NCBI GenBank assembly: GCA_020851435.1
Contig: JADZCS010000230.1
Location: 1-60,824, forward strand
Source: Gammaproteobacteria bacterium
GTDB taxonomy: Bacteria; Pseudomonadota; Gammaproteobacteria; Steroidobacterales; Steroidobacteraceae
Length of the DNA: 60,824 bases
Direction: 5' to 3'
Program-made: the position numbers and the translations under genes
The notes under the pieces: generated by a model
What the model was told of the DNA's origin: nothing
Databases searched by the model: none
Seen by the model: only the letters and a program-made list of their open reading frames with translations
Shown: piece by piece, positions 26,330 to 34,381 of the stretch
Position numbering within the stretch: the stretch's first letter is position 1
Layout of the letters: the number at the start of each line of letters is the position of its first letter

Positions 26330-28373
26330 GCGGCAACCCGGCCGGCGCGCGTGGCGCTGCGCTGCCCGCGGCGCGGTGGGGTGTGCATGGCTGACGTTAT
26401 CAGTGGGTACCGCGGTCGCTGGCGACGGCAACGGCAATGGCAATGGGCACAGCACACCGATCGCCGCGCTGCGCGTCATCGATTTCGGCGGCTTCGCCAG
26501 CGCTCGTTACCTGATGGATGAAGAGAGTCGCGGCGCTCCAGGAAGCGGGGCTTCCTTCCAGACGCTCGCCAGCTTGGAGGAAGAGCTCCAGTTGTGGGCC
26601 CGTGGCTATGCGTACCACCCCAATCTCGCCACCTGGCAGGCGGAAGGCGGCCCGGTCCTGGTGCAGCAGACATATGACAGCAGTGCCGGCGCCAACCGCA
26701 AGAACGACGTGCTGTTCAATTTCGCTGCACGCATGGATTTTCTGGAGAAGAAAGCCTATCCGTTCGCGGTCTACTTCCGGCGCGGTCACCCGACACTCAG
26801 CACTACTCTCACTGGTTCCTTCCTGACCGAGACGACCGGCTACGGCGCAAGCGCCAGCCTGCTGGAGCCGGTCGCGCCGGTTCAGGTTGAAGTCGATGCG
26901 TCGCATGACGAGACCACCGGGGCCGGCCTTGACAGGCGCATCGACGATACGCTGGACATCGCGTCCATCCGCTTCAGCAAGTCCTACCGCAAAGGCGACT
27001 GGGTGCGCCTGGACCACACGCGGACGCGCCAGGAATCGGCCAGCGGCAGCCCCAACCTACCCGTGTTGCAGTCACTAACCAGAACCGACTCGACCGACTT
27101 CGCTGCGGAAAACGTATTCGGCGAGCGCCGCCAGCTGACCCTCAGGCAGCAGGGGAATCTGCTGGACCAGACGCTCGAAAACCCAGGCATGACCGACTTC
27201 AGCTATGCGACGTACATGGCCGACCTGCGCGCGCAACACCGGCCGGATTTCGCCACCTTCTACCGCTACGACTACCGTAACAGCTCGCGCGACAACCAAG
27301 GTTCACGGCTGGATGCAGTGGTAGCCGGGCTCAATGGTGTCCGCGGCGAGACCGTCGGCTACAGCGCGGACTCGCACGCCACTCGCGAGCGCTCGGAGGG
27401 CTTCCGCCGCACGATCGGTGGTGCGCGTGCCACGGCCAACTATACGCTGGCCGACTGGGGCTTCGGCTCGCTGTCGCTCGGCGGCAGCTGGAATGCCGAC
27501 CGCACCGACCAGCAGTCCACAGTCAACCAGGTGTCAGTTTTCGGTGAACAGGTCGTGCTGGCAGGAACAGCCCCGGTCACACTCAGGAACCCGTATATCG
27601 TAACCTCGACGGTAGTGGTTCGGAACCTGACCCAGACTCAGGTGTACGCCGAGGGCCTTGACTACCGGCTGGTCACCGTCGGAAGCGATGTGTCCATACA
27701 GCGACTTCTGGGCGGCAACATCCTGGATGGAGAAACCGTGCGGGTGGATTACGACTATGAGCCCGGTGGCACGGTCACCTATGACTCAATGGGCCAGTCG
27801 TACTCCGTGAGCACGACCCTGCTTCGCCACCTGACGGTGTTCGCCCGCTACCAGGATCTGCGCAATTCCATCATCAGCGGGCGCCCGACGCAGCCGCTCA
27901 ACGACGTCCGACTCTATGAGATGGGCGCGACCTTCGAGCACCCACTGTGGCACAGCTTCAATATCGGCGGCGAAGTCCGGCATACCAACCAGGACGAGGA
28001 CATCGCACCCTACGTACGCGACTCCTACTCGGCCTACCTTGACGCGCCGGTACCCGGTACGACTAGTTTCCGGCTGACGGCCTACAGCGAGAAGGTCGAC
28101 AACGCCCGCTCGGCCGAGGATGTCGACCTCGTCAGGTTCGCTGTTCACGTGCAAGTCCGTACCTGGGGCCGCATATCCTGCGCGCTGGACGCTGACTACG
28201 AGCAAGATACCGGCGGGACGCTGGAGCGCCGGCGTCGCAGCCAGACGCTTGGTCTCGACTGGAATTACCGACGGGTTCGCTTCGGCCTGCGGGCCCAGCA
28301 TTTCGACGAATCGCAGGGCGACACCACCCGCGAGGACAGCACCGTACGCGCCTTCATCGCAAGGGACTTCTGA
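26295..28373 (+). CDS. outer-membrane beta-barrel protein of the cytochrome cluster
   Basis: A 692-residue protein with an Arg-rich N-terminus and signal-like CAWLTLSVGTAVAG, then a Gly/Asn stretch and a long series of amphipathic strands (ATANYTLADWGFGSLSLGGS, YSVSTTLLRHLTVFARYQD, LGLDWNYRRVRFGLRAQHF). It ends in phenylalanine (AFIARDF), as outer-membrane barrels usually do. No known porin family is recognised. The TTG start at 26295 overlaps the NHL gene; GTG 26376 is an alternative. Size and neighbours fit the porin part of a porin-cytochrome conduit that holds a multiheme protein across the outer membrane. That role is inferred. Confidence 0.82.
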   Translation: MHDRPQAKTGAERQPGRRAWRCAARGAVGCAWLTLSVGTAVAGDGNGNGNGHSTPIAALRVIDFGGFASARYLMDEESRGAPGSGASFQTLASLEEELQLWARGYAYHPNLATWQAEGGPVLVQQTYDSSAGANRKNDVLFNFAARMDFLEKKAYPFAVYFRRGHPTLSTTLTGSFLTETTGYGASASLLEPVAPVQVEVDASHDETTGAGLDRRIDDTLDIASIRFSKSYRKGDWVRLDHTRTRQESASGSPNLPVLQSLTRTDSTDFAAENVFGERRQLTLRQQGNLLDQTLENPGMTDFSYATYMADLRAQHRPDFATFYRYDYRNSSRDNQGSRLDAVVAGLNGVRGETVGYSADSHATRERSEGFRRTIGGARATANYTLADWGFGSLSLGGSWNADRTDQQSTVNQVSVFGEQVVLAGTAPVTLRNPYIVTSTVVVRNLTQTQVYAEGLDYRLVTVGSDVSIQRLLGGNILDGETVRVDYDYEPGGTVTYDSMGQSYSVSTTLLRHLTVFARYQDLRNSIISGRPTQPLNDVRLYEMGATFEHPLWHSFNIGGEVRHTNQDEDIAPYVRDSYSAYLDAPVPGTTSFRLTAYSEKVDNARSAEDVDLVRFAVHVQVRTWGRISCALDADYEQDTGGTLERRRRSQTLGLDWNYRRVRFGLRAQHFDESQGDTTREDSTVRAFIARDF

Positions 28374-29423
28374 ATGCGCGCCAGCAGCGTCACGGGCCGT
28401 TTCACTACGCTGATCGGCTCGCTGCTGGCGGTAGCCGGCTGCAGTACGGCCCCAGCGCGGGTGCAGCTCGACATCGCGCCGGAACAGGGCATCCGCTGGC
28501 CTGCCGCGCCTGATCCAGCCCGCATCACGTTCCTCGGCGAGTTCCGCACGCCCGCCGACCTGGGGGTGACGAAGACCGCCTGGCAGCGCATCTCCGATCT
28601 GGTGGCGGGATCTGCGCCGGATGCACTGGTTCAGCCCATGGCAGTGGTCGCGACCGATGATCGTGGACGCGTCTATGTAGCCGACCCAGGCGCCGGCGTC
28701 GTACACGTGTTCGACCGCACGCGTGGACGGTACCGCCGCCTGCAGGCCGAGGGCCACCAGCCGCTGCCCTCGCCGGTCGGGCTCGCACTGGCGCTGGATG
28801 GCCGCCTGTTCGTCGCCGACTCGAAGCTCAACCAGGTCTTAGTCGCCGCGCACGGCGCAACCGTATTGCGAGCACTGCCCCTGCAGGCCACCCTGTCGCA
28901 GCCCACAGGCCTCGCGTTCGACGACGCGACCGGACGGCTGTTCGTCACCGAGACCGGCGCTCACCGGATCAGCGCGTTCGACGCCACCGGTCGACTCATC
29001 GAGCGCATTGGCACGCGTGGCGCGGGTTCCGGCGAGTTCAACTTTCCGACGTACCTCTGGCTTGATACGGACCGGCTGCTGGTCACCGACTCGCTGAACT
29101 TCCGGGTGCAGGTATTGGATGCACAACATCGGCCAACCGGGCAGCTCGGCTCGCTGGGCAGTGCGCCTGGCAACCTGCCGCGCCCCAAGGGCGTGGCAAT
29201 GGACTCGGGTGGCCATGTCTACGTAGTCGACGCTCTGCTGCACGACCTGCAGGTATTCGATGGCAGCGGAGCGCTGCTGCTTTCCCTGGGATCGCAGGGT
29301 TCGGGACCGGGTGAGTTCTGGTTGCCAAATGGCCTCTGGATCGGGCCAGACAACACAATCTACGTCGCTGACACGCACAACCGCCGAGTTCAGGTCTTCC
29401 GCTACACAGGGTCCACTCCATGA
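28374..29423 (+). CDS. NHL-repeat beta-propeller lipoprotein
   Basis: A 349-residue lipoprotein (signal TTLIGSLLAVAGC, lipobox VAGC). The NHL blades are clear: MAVVATDDRGRVYVADPG, GLAFDDATGRLFVTETGAHR, GVAMDSGGHVYVVDALLHD and a final GLWIGPDNTIYVADTHNRR. It is related to the NHL lipoprotein at 25211 (both have a short pre-propeller region with PA.PDQPR/PAAPDPAR and a 'F..aDL' motif), so the pair are paralogues on either side of the barrel gene. Its start directly abuts the barrel stop, and its stop overlaps the next cytochrome start (ATGA). Confidence 0.9.
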   Translation: MRASSVTGRFTTLIGSLLAVAGCSTAPARVQLDIAPEQGIRWPAAPDPARITFLGEFRTPADLGVTKTAWQRISDLVAGSAPDALVQPMAVVATDDRGRVYVADPGAGVVHVFDRTRGRYRRLQAEGHQPLPSPVGLALALDGRLFVADSKLNQVLVAAHGATVLRALPLQATLSQPTGLAFDDATGRLFVTETGAHRISAFDATGRLIERIGTRGAGSGEFNFPTYLWLDTDRLLVTDSLNFRVQVLDAQHRPTGQLGSLGSAPGNLPRPKGVAMDSGGHVYVVDALLHDLQVFDGSGALLLSLGSQGSGPGEFWLPNGLWIGPDNTIYVADTHNRRVQVFRYTGSTP

Positions 29424-31111
29424 GGCTGCCAATCCGGACGGCGATCGTCATCACGATGCTGGTCACGGTGTCCCCCGTGGCGCTGCCAGAGGTCGCAAGT
29501 ACCCGCCACAACCTGTCTGTGTCCGGGCCGGGCGCCGTGAAGGCGAGCACGGAGAACGAGATCTGCGTGTTTTGCCACACGCCGCACAACGCCTCGACGG
29601 CCGCCCAACTGTGGAACCGCAGCGCTTCCACGGCCACCTATGTCCCATACAGCAGCAGCACCGCGAAGGCGAGCCCCGGGCAGCCGACCGGTTCCTCGAT
29701 CCTTTGCCTGAGCTGCCATGACGGGACCGTGGCGCTCGGCAACGTGCTGAGCCGGACAACGCCGATCGCGATGGCCGGTGGCTTGACCACCATGCCTTCC
29801 GGCGCCGGGCTGATCGGCACCAACCTGACCCACGATCATCCGTTCTCTTTTCCCTACACCAGCACGCTCGCCTCGCAACAGGGTGAACTGGCGGACCCGG
29901 CCTCGTTGCGATCCGAGGTCCGGCTTGACGCCAGTGGCCAGCTGCAGTGCTCAACCTGCCACGATCCCCATGACGATCGCAACGGCAAGTTCCTGGTCCT
30001 GGCGAACCAGGGGTCGGCGCTGTGCACGACCTGCCACACCAAGGCGTCGTGGTCGCAGTCGGCTCACGCCACATCGACCGCGACCTGGAACGGCCAAGCC
30101 CCCGATCCCTGGCCGACAAGCGGCCTGACCACCGTCGCAGCCAATGCCTGCGGCAACTGCCATCTGTCGCATGCGGCAACTGGTGGTCCGCGCCTGCTTC
30201 CCTACGCCACCGAGGAGGCGAACTGCAGCAGCTGCCACAACGCCAAGGTCGCAACGCAAGACGTCATGGCCGCGTTCAGTTCAACTTCCAGCCACCCGAT
30301 CGGCTCGACCACCGGTGTCCACGACCCCGCCGAACAGTCCCTGGTCACATCAAGACACGTGGAGTGCGCCGACTGCCACGAACCGCACTCGGCACGCGCC
30401 AATGCGGATGCGGCGCAAGGGGCACTGCGCAACGTGCGCGGCATCAACCTCGCCGGGGCAGCGATCGAGCCGATTACCAGGACCCACGAACTCTGTTTCC
30501 GCTGCCACTCCGACAGCCCCGGCCTGCCTGCACCCAGGACCGCCCGCCAGATTGCCCAGAGCAACACGCGCCTGGAATTTCAGCTTGGCAACCCGTCCTT
30601 CCACCCTGTCGGCGGCGCGGGGCGCAACGCTGACGTGCCCAGCCTGATCGCACCGTGGACGACGACCTCGACAATGGACTGCACGGACTGTCACAACAAC
30701 AGCGCCTCCCGAACGCTTGGCGGAAGCGGCGCAGACGGGCCGCACGGCTCGTCGTACAGGCCGCTGCTCAACCGCAATTACATCACGACTGACAATACGG
30801 CTGAGAGCAGCGCGGCGTACTCACTGTGCTATGCCTGCCACAGTCGCACCAGCATCCTCAACGATGCGAGCTTCGGCGATCACGACAAGCACATCCGCGG
30901 TGAGAGCACTCCCTGCAACGTGTGCCACGACCCGCATGGGGTCAGCGCCACGCAGGGCACCACCACCAACAACTCGCACCTTATCAATTTCGACACCAGC
31001 GTCGTGTTGCCGAACAGCGACGGGCAGCTCCGCTTCGTCGACGGTGGGAGATTTACCGGGTCCTGCGACCTTTTGTGCCATGGCAAGAATCACCGCGGCG
31101 AGAACTACTGA
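29420..31111 (+). CDS. large multiheme cytochrome c (11 CXXCH plus one CX3CH)
   Basis: A 563-residue exported cytochrome and the largest electron carrier of the cluster. After a signal peptide, heme motifs are CVFCH, CLSCH, CSTCH, CTTCH, CGNCH, CSSCH, CADCH, CFRCH, CTDCH, CYACH and CNVCH. A final CDLLCH has one extra residue between the cysteines (31064-31081). Residues ~45-210 repeat the whole tetraheme protein at 24401. There is no lipobox, so it is periplasmic, barrel-embedded or secreted. Overlap with the preceding NHL lipoprotein suggests the two are made together. Confidence 0.93.
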   Translation: MRLPIRTAIVITMLVTVSPVALPEVASTRHNLSVSGPGAVKASTENEICVFCHTPHNASTAAQLWNRSASTATYVPYSSSTAKASPGQPTGSSILCLSCHDGTVALGNVLSRTTPIAMAGGLTTMPSGAGLIGTNLTHDHPFSFPYTSTLASQQGELADPASLRSEVRLDASGQLQCSTCHDPHDDRNGKFLVLANQGSALCTTCHTKASWSQSAHATSTATWNGQAPDPWPTSGLTTVAANACGNCHLSHAATGGPRLLPYATEEANCSSCHNAKVATQDVMAAFSSTSSHPIGSTTGVHDPAEQSLVTSRHVECADCHEPHSARANADAAQGALRNVRGINLAGAAIEPITRTHELCFRCHSDSPGLPAPRTARQIAQSNTRLEFQLGNPSFHPVGGAGRNADVPSLIAPWTTTSTMDCTDCHNNSASRTLGGSGADGPHGSSYRPLLNRNYITTDNTAESSAAYSLCYACHSRTSILNDASFGDHDKHIRGESTPCNVCHDPHGVSATQGTTTNNSHLINFDTSVVLPNSDGQLRFVDGGRFTGSCDLLCHGKNHRGENY

Positions 31112-31113
31112 CC

Positions 31114-32052
31114 ATGGCCAGTCACCCCCATCGGCTCGCGATGGCAGGCAGGCCAAGCCACAGGATGGTGTCAGGCTATGCGCAGTGGCTACTGACCGGT
31201 TGGCTGGCCTGGACCGGACTCGCAGTAGCCGAGGAACAGCCGCACTGGCGTGATGACCGCTGCGACGCGTGCCACACGACGCCGGGCCCGGCGGTCGGGG
31301 CTGCCCCGCTGAAAGCAAGCCTTGCGGACGAGGGTTGCGCCGAATGCCATGACGGCTCAACTGCTGGCGGCTGCGGTCACCGCTCGCCGCTGACCGCGCC
31401 TGAAGCCATGGTTTCGCAGATGCCATCTACCCAGGCGGCTGCAATGGCGGGCGGAAAGGTCGGCTGCGTGACCTGTCACGACCTCAAACAGCAGTGTCTG
31501 GCCGAGCATCGCGAGGGGCGCGCTGCGAACCCGGCGTTCCTGCGCGATGGCCCGTATCGGGACGTCAGCGAGCAATGCTACGGGTGCCACACGCGCAGCG
31601 CACAGCGCAAGCTTAATCCGCACCGCCAGGTCTCTGCCGGAGCGGGCGTGATCAAGGAATCCTGCCTGCTGTGTCACCCCGCTACGCCGTCGACGGCTCC
31701 GGACAGCTCGCCCAAGCCAGGGTTTCACCTGGCGAGTGACCTCAATGCGGTCTGCGCGGGTTGCCACCCGGTGGCACCGCACCCGGGCTTCAACAATCGC
31801 CCCGCCAAGCGCGGACCACGCTGGACACACCTGGTAAAACCCTCACCGCAGATGCTCGAATTCATGCGCGCCAGATCGACAGCGACTGGTCTGCAGCTCC
31901 CGCTCGAACCGGGAACCGACCGCATCGTCTGCTCGACTTGCCACAATCCGCACGCCACGGACCTGCCGGGCTATCCCGCTGGAGGGGAGGCCGGGACCGG
32001 CGACTACAAGCTCCGTGCCAGCAACATCTGTAGTGCTTGCCATGAAATTTAG
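31114..32052 (+). CDS. octaheme c-type cytochrome
   Basis: A 312-residue cytochrome with eight CXXCH sites: CDACH, CAECH, CVTCH, CYGCH, CLLCH, CAGCH, CSTCH and CSACH, the last only two residues from the C-terminus (CHEI). A hydrophobic segment YAQWLLTGWLAWTGLAVAEE is the signal peptide. ATG 31114 lies two bases after the previous stop; an in-frame ATG 17 codons later gives a shorter leader and is possible. The motif spacing differs from the tetraheme-module family. The gene's last 11 bases overlap the next NHL gene. Confidence 0.92.
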   Translation: MASHPHRLAMAGRPSHRMVSGYAQWLLTGWLAWTGLAVAEEQPHWRDDRCDACHTTPGPAVGAAPLKASLADEGCAECHDGSTAGGCGHRSPLTAPEAMVSQMPSTQAAAMAGGKVGCVTCHDLKQQCLAEHREGRAANPAFLRDGPYRDVSEQCYGCHTRSAQRKLNPHRQVSAGAGVIKESCLLCHPATPSTAPDSSPKPGFHLASDLNAVCAGCHPVAPHPGFNNRPAKRGPRWTHLVKPSPQMLEFMRARSTATGLQLPLEPGTDRIVCSTCHNPHATDLPGYPAGGEAGTGDYKLRASNICSACHEI

Positions 32053-33007
32053 TCTCGCATCCCGTCGGGCCAGCCAGGCTTCCACCGTTGCAACCGCGTG
32101 GCTAGTACTGCTGGGCGCCACCCTCACGGATGCACGCGCCGAGGACGCCGCGACACTTGGGCTGCTGGAGTCACGCCGAATGGCAACGCTGGGGCCCGAT
32201 CAGGACGGGCCGTCCCTGCCGACCGATGTCGTCGTCACGGCCGATGGCCGCGTGTTCGTCGTGGAAGGTGCCAAGCAACGGGTCGTGGTCTATGACGCCG
32301 CAGGCCGACGCACGGGGCAACTGGGCACCGGCGATGGCGAGGCCGCCGCGCTCAAGGACCCGGTTGGCATCGGCGCTGGCCCGGATGGCACGCTCTATAT
32401 CGCGGATCGCGGCAATCAGCGCATCGCCATCTTCAGCGACAACGGCCGCTTCAAGACCGCGCTGGCAGTGCACGTGGACGGCCAGCCGACTTCCCCGGTC
32501 GATGTGGCCGTCGGCCGCGATGGAAGGCTCTACATCACCTGCAGCAACCACCGGGTGATGGTGATGGATCCGTCCGGCGGGGTGAGGGCCTCGTGGGGTG
32601 GTCGTGGCACCGGCGATGGCGAGTTCCAGTATCCGGCCACCGTGGCGATCGACCAGGATGGCTCTGTATTCGTGGTGGACGTCATTAATGCCAGGATCCA
32701 GAAGTTTGATTCGGAGGGCCGCTTCCTGCTTGCCTTCGGCAAGCTCGGGGCGACACCCGGCAGCCTGTACCGGCCGAAGGGCATTGCCCTGGCGGCGGAC
32801 GGCCGCCTGTTCGTGAGTGACAGCTATCTGGGCGTGGTGCAGGTCTTCGACCGCAGCGGCCGGTTCCTGCGGGTACTGGGCGATGCCGGCAAGGTGCGGC
32901 GCTGGAACACGCCGGTGGGCCTTGCAGTCGACGGGCGCGGCCGCCTGCTGGTGACCGAGATGCTTCCAGGCACTGTGTCGATCACCGAACTGGAGGCGCT
33001 GCAATGA
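32042..33007 (+). CDS. secreted NHL-repeat beta-propeller protein
   Basis: A 321-residue exported NHL propeller, third in the cluster. It has an ordinary signal peptide (STVATAWLVLLGATLTDARA) without a lipobox cysteine, so it should be soluble. The blades include PTDVVVTADGRVFVVEGAKQ, VGIGAGPDGTLYIADRGNQR, ATVAIDQDGSVFVVDVINAR and GLAVDGRGRLLVTEM. ATG 32042 overlaps the end of the octaheme gene, and its stop overlaps the next cytochrome start (ATGA). It may be a periplasmic or extracellular partner of the flanking cytochromes, in contrast to the two NHL lipoproteins. Confidence 0.9.
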   Translation: MKFSLASRRASQASTVATAWLVLLGATLTDARAEDAATLGLLESRRMATLGPDQDGPSLPTDVVVTADGRVFVVEGAKQRVVVYDAAGRRTGQLGTGDGEAAALKDPVGIGAGPDGTLYIADRGNQRIAIFSDNGRFKTALAVHVDGQPTSPVDVAVGRDGRLYITCSNHRVMVMDPSGGVRASWGGRGTGDGEFQYPATVAIDQDGSVFVVDVINARIQKFDSEGRFLLAFGKLGATPGSLYRPKGIALAADGRLFVSDSYLGVVQVFDRSGRFLRVLGDAGKVRRWNTPVGLAVDGRGRLLVTEMLPGTVSITELEALQ

Positions 33008-34035
33008 GTTCGCCCACGCTGCGTGTCGCGGCATGCTGGGTGCTTGGCGCCTTGTTGACGCTGGCCGTCGGAACGATGCCGGCCGGTGCCGCAGAAGTGG
33101 CCGAGCAATTCAAGTGCCCTGCCTGCCACCTGGGTCGCCTCAAGGAATTCAAGAATCCGGACATAGTGACGCTGGTGACAAACGAGCCAACGCCGCTGGA
33201 GCCCAGCGGCCGGCAGAACGCGGCGAGCGCCTCCGGTATGTGCCTGTCCTGCCACGATGGCTTCGTGCTCGACTCCCGCGCGACCTTCGCCGCCGCGCAT
33301 GCGGCCCACCCCGTGGGCGTCGTGCCGTCTCCGCGCATCCGGCAGCCGGAAGCGGGCGCGGACCCGGCCTTCCCGCTCAACGACGACGGCAAGGTGTATT
33401 GCGGCAGCTGCCACACCGCCCACGCTGACGAGGACGCCGCGTCCGAGGCCCCGCCGTTCATGCGCGTCGGGCCGAGCGACGGCCAACTCTGCAGTGGCTG
33501 CCACGCCGACCAGGGCGGCATGGCGGGTTCGCCGCACGGCCGAGTCCGGGGAGCCGGCAAGCCCGGAGCTCCAGCCGATTTCGAAGGCAGTGGGCTGTGC
33601 GGCAAGTGCCACGTGGCGCATGTCGCAAAGGGGCCGCTGCTGTGGGCCAAGGTCCCCGGGGAGGGCAACGCCCAGACCGATCGATTGTGCCGCAGCTGCC
33701 ACCGTGCCACTGGCGGCGTGGGCTTGCCCGCCCGCACCGACCATCCAGGTGAAGTCTGGGCCTGGTCACAGTCGCTGCGTAGCGGCATGCGCGCGCGCTC
33801 AACCCAGGAGATGCCGGTGTTCGACAAGTCTGGACACCGCGCCGTCATCGGCCAGATCAGCTGCGCGACCTGCCACGACGCGCACGGCCCGGCCACCGCT
33901 GGTGAGGGCACGTCAACCTCGCGCACGCTGCTCCGGGTGACTGACACGACCGAGTTCCTGTGTGCCGACTGCCATGCTCAGCGCTCGCTGCTTCTTTACC
34001 GGTACTTCCACTCGAAAGCAACGCACTCCCATTGA
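33004..34035 (+). CDS. octaheme c-type cytochrome
   Basis: A 343-residue exported cytochrome with a signal peptide (CWVLGALLTLAVGTMPAGAA) and eight heme sites: CPACH, CLSCH, CGSCH, CSGCH, CGKCH, CRSCH, CATCH and CADCH. The CLSCHDGF...HPVGV segment recalls the tetraheme module of the other two cytochromes. The C-terminus is His-rich (YFHSKATHSH). It is the last gene of the cluster. The relic of a crystallin gene starts about five bases after its stop. Confidence 0.92.
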   Translation: MSSPTLRVAACWVLGALLTLAVGTMPAGAAEVAEQFKCPACHLGRLKEFKNPDIVTLVTNEPTPLEPSGRQNAASASGMCLSCHDGFVLDSRATFAAAHAAHPVGVVPSPRIRQPEAGADPAFPLNDDGKVYCGSCHTAHADEDAASEAPPFMRVGPSDGQLCSGCHADQGGMAGSPHGRVRGAGKPGAPADFEGSGLCGKCHVAHVAKGPLLWAKVPGEGNAQTDRLCRSCHRATGGVGLPARTDHPGEVWAWSQSLRSGMRARSTQEMPVFDKSGHRAVIGQISCATCHDAHGPATAGEGTSTSRTLLRVTDTTEFLCADCHAQRSLLLYRYFHSKATHSH

Positions 34036-34040
34036 CATTC

Positions 34041-34230
34041 GCGGCTCACACTGGAAACTCATCAGGACCATTTGGCCGGGTCGGACCGTCACCGGCACCC
34101 GATGCAGCCTGCCATGGTAGTTGTACGTCACATACGGGTAGTCGACGGCGATGCCGCCGGTCAAGGCGCCGGCGATAAGCCCCGGGTAGGCTCGCTCCGC
34201 TGCACTCGCCGCTGAAGCGCTCACGCTCGA
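34041..34230 (-). pseudogene. degenerate 3' fragment of a beta/gamma-crystallin/glycine-zipper gene
   Basis: Read on the minus strand it encodes GLIAGALTGGIAV and VTYNYHGRLHRVPVTVRPG, matching GALAGALIGGVIG and VTYNYRGKQHRVQMTDRPG in the intact gene at 34382-35176. The segment between these blocks is missing and the original stop is lost. Identity is only about 65-80%, so it is old or derives from a paralogue. Confidence 0.75.
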
Positions 34231-34373
34231 ACCCTTGCTGCGCGGCGCAGGCGAGAGCATCGACCTCACGCGCCTGCCGGTACAGGCCAGGCGCGCGGCG
34301 ATGCTGATCCACCTGCTCAGCAGGCAGCGTTGATCGCCTGGTCCATCCAGGCCTGCAGGGCGACGACCTGCGT
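34219..34373 (+). pseudogene. duplicated ends of the M20-peptidase and CotH genes
   Basis: On the plus strand it reads LTLEPLLRGAGE then SIDLTRLPVQARRAAMLI, the end of the peptidase at 20976-22289 with 26 codons missing. On the minus strand it reads TQVVALQAWMDQAIN, the end of the CotH protein with seven codons missing. Both gaps keep the respective frames. It joins the crystallin relic through GCTCACGCTCGA, a stretch shared by both parents. Confidence 0.85.
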
Positions 34374-34381
34374 CCGGCGCG

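Noticed and set aside
24401..34035. Claim that the cytochromes form nanowires
   Set aside because: Heme count and NHL neighbours are suggestive, but nothing in the sequence shows filament assembly; kept only as a test.
34041..34373. Assembly artefact as the source of the chimeric fragment
   Set aside because: The copies differ by many substitutions and in-frame gaps, which a misassembly would not create.
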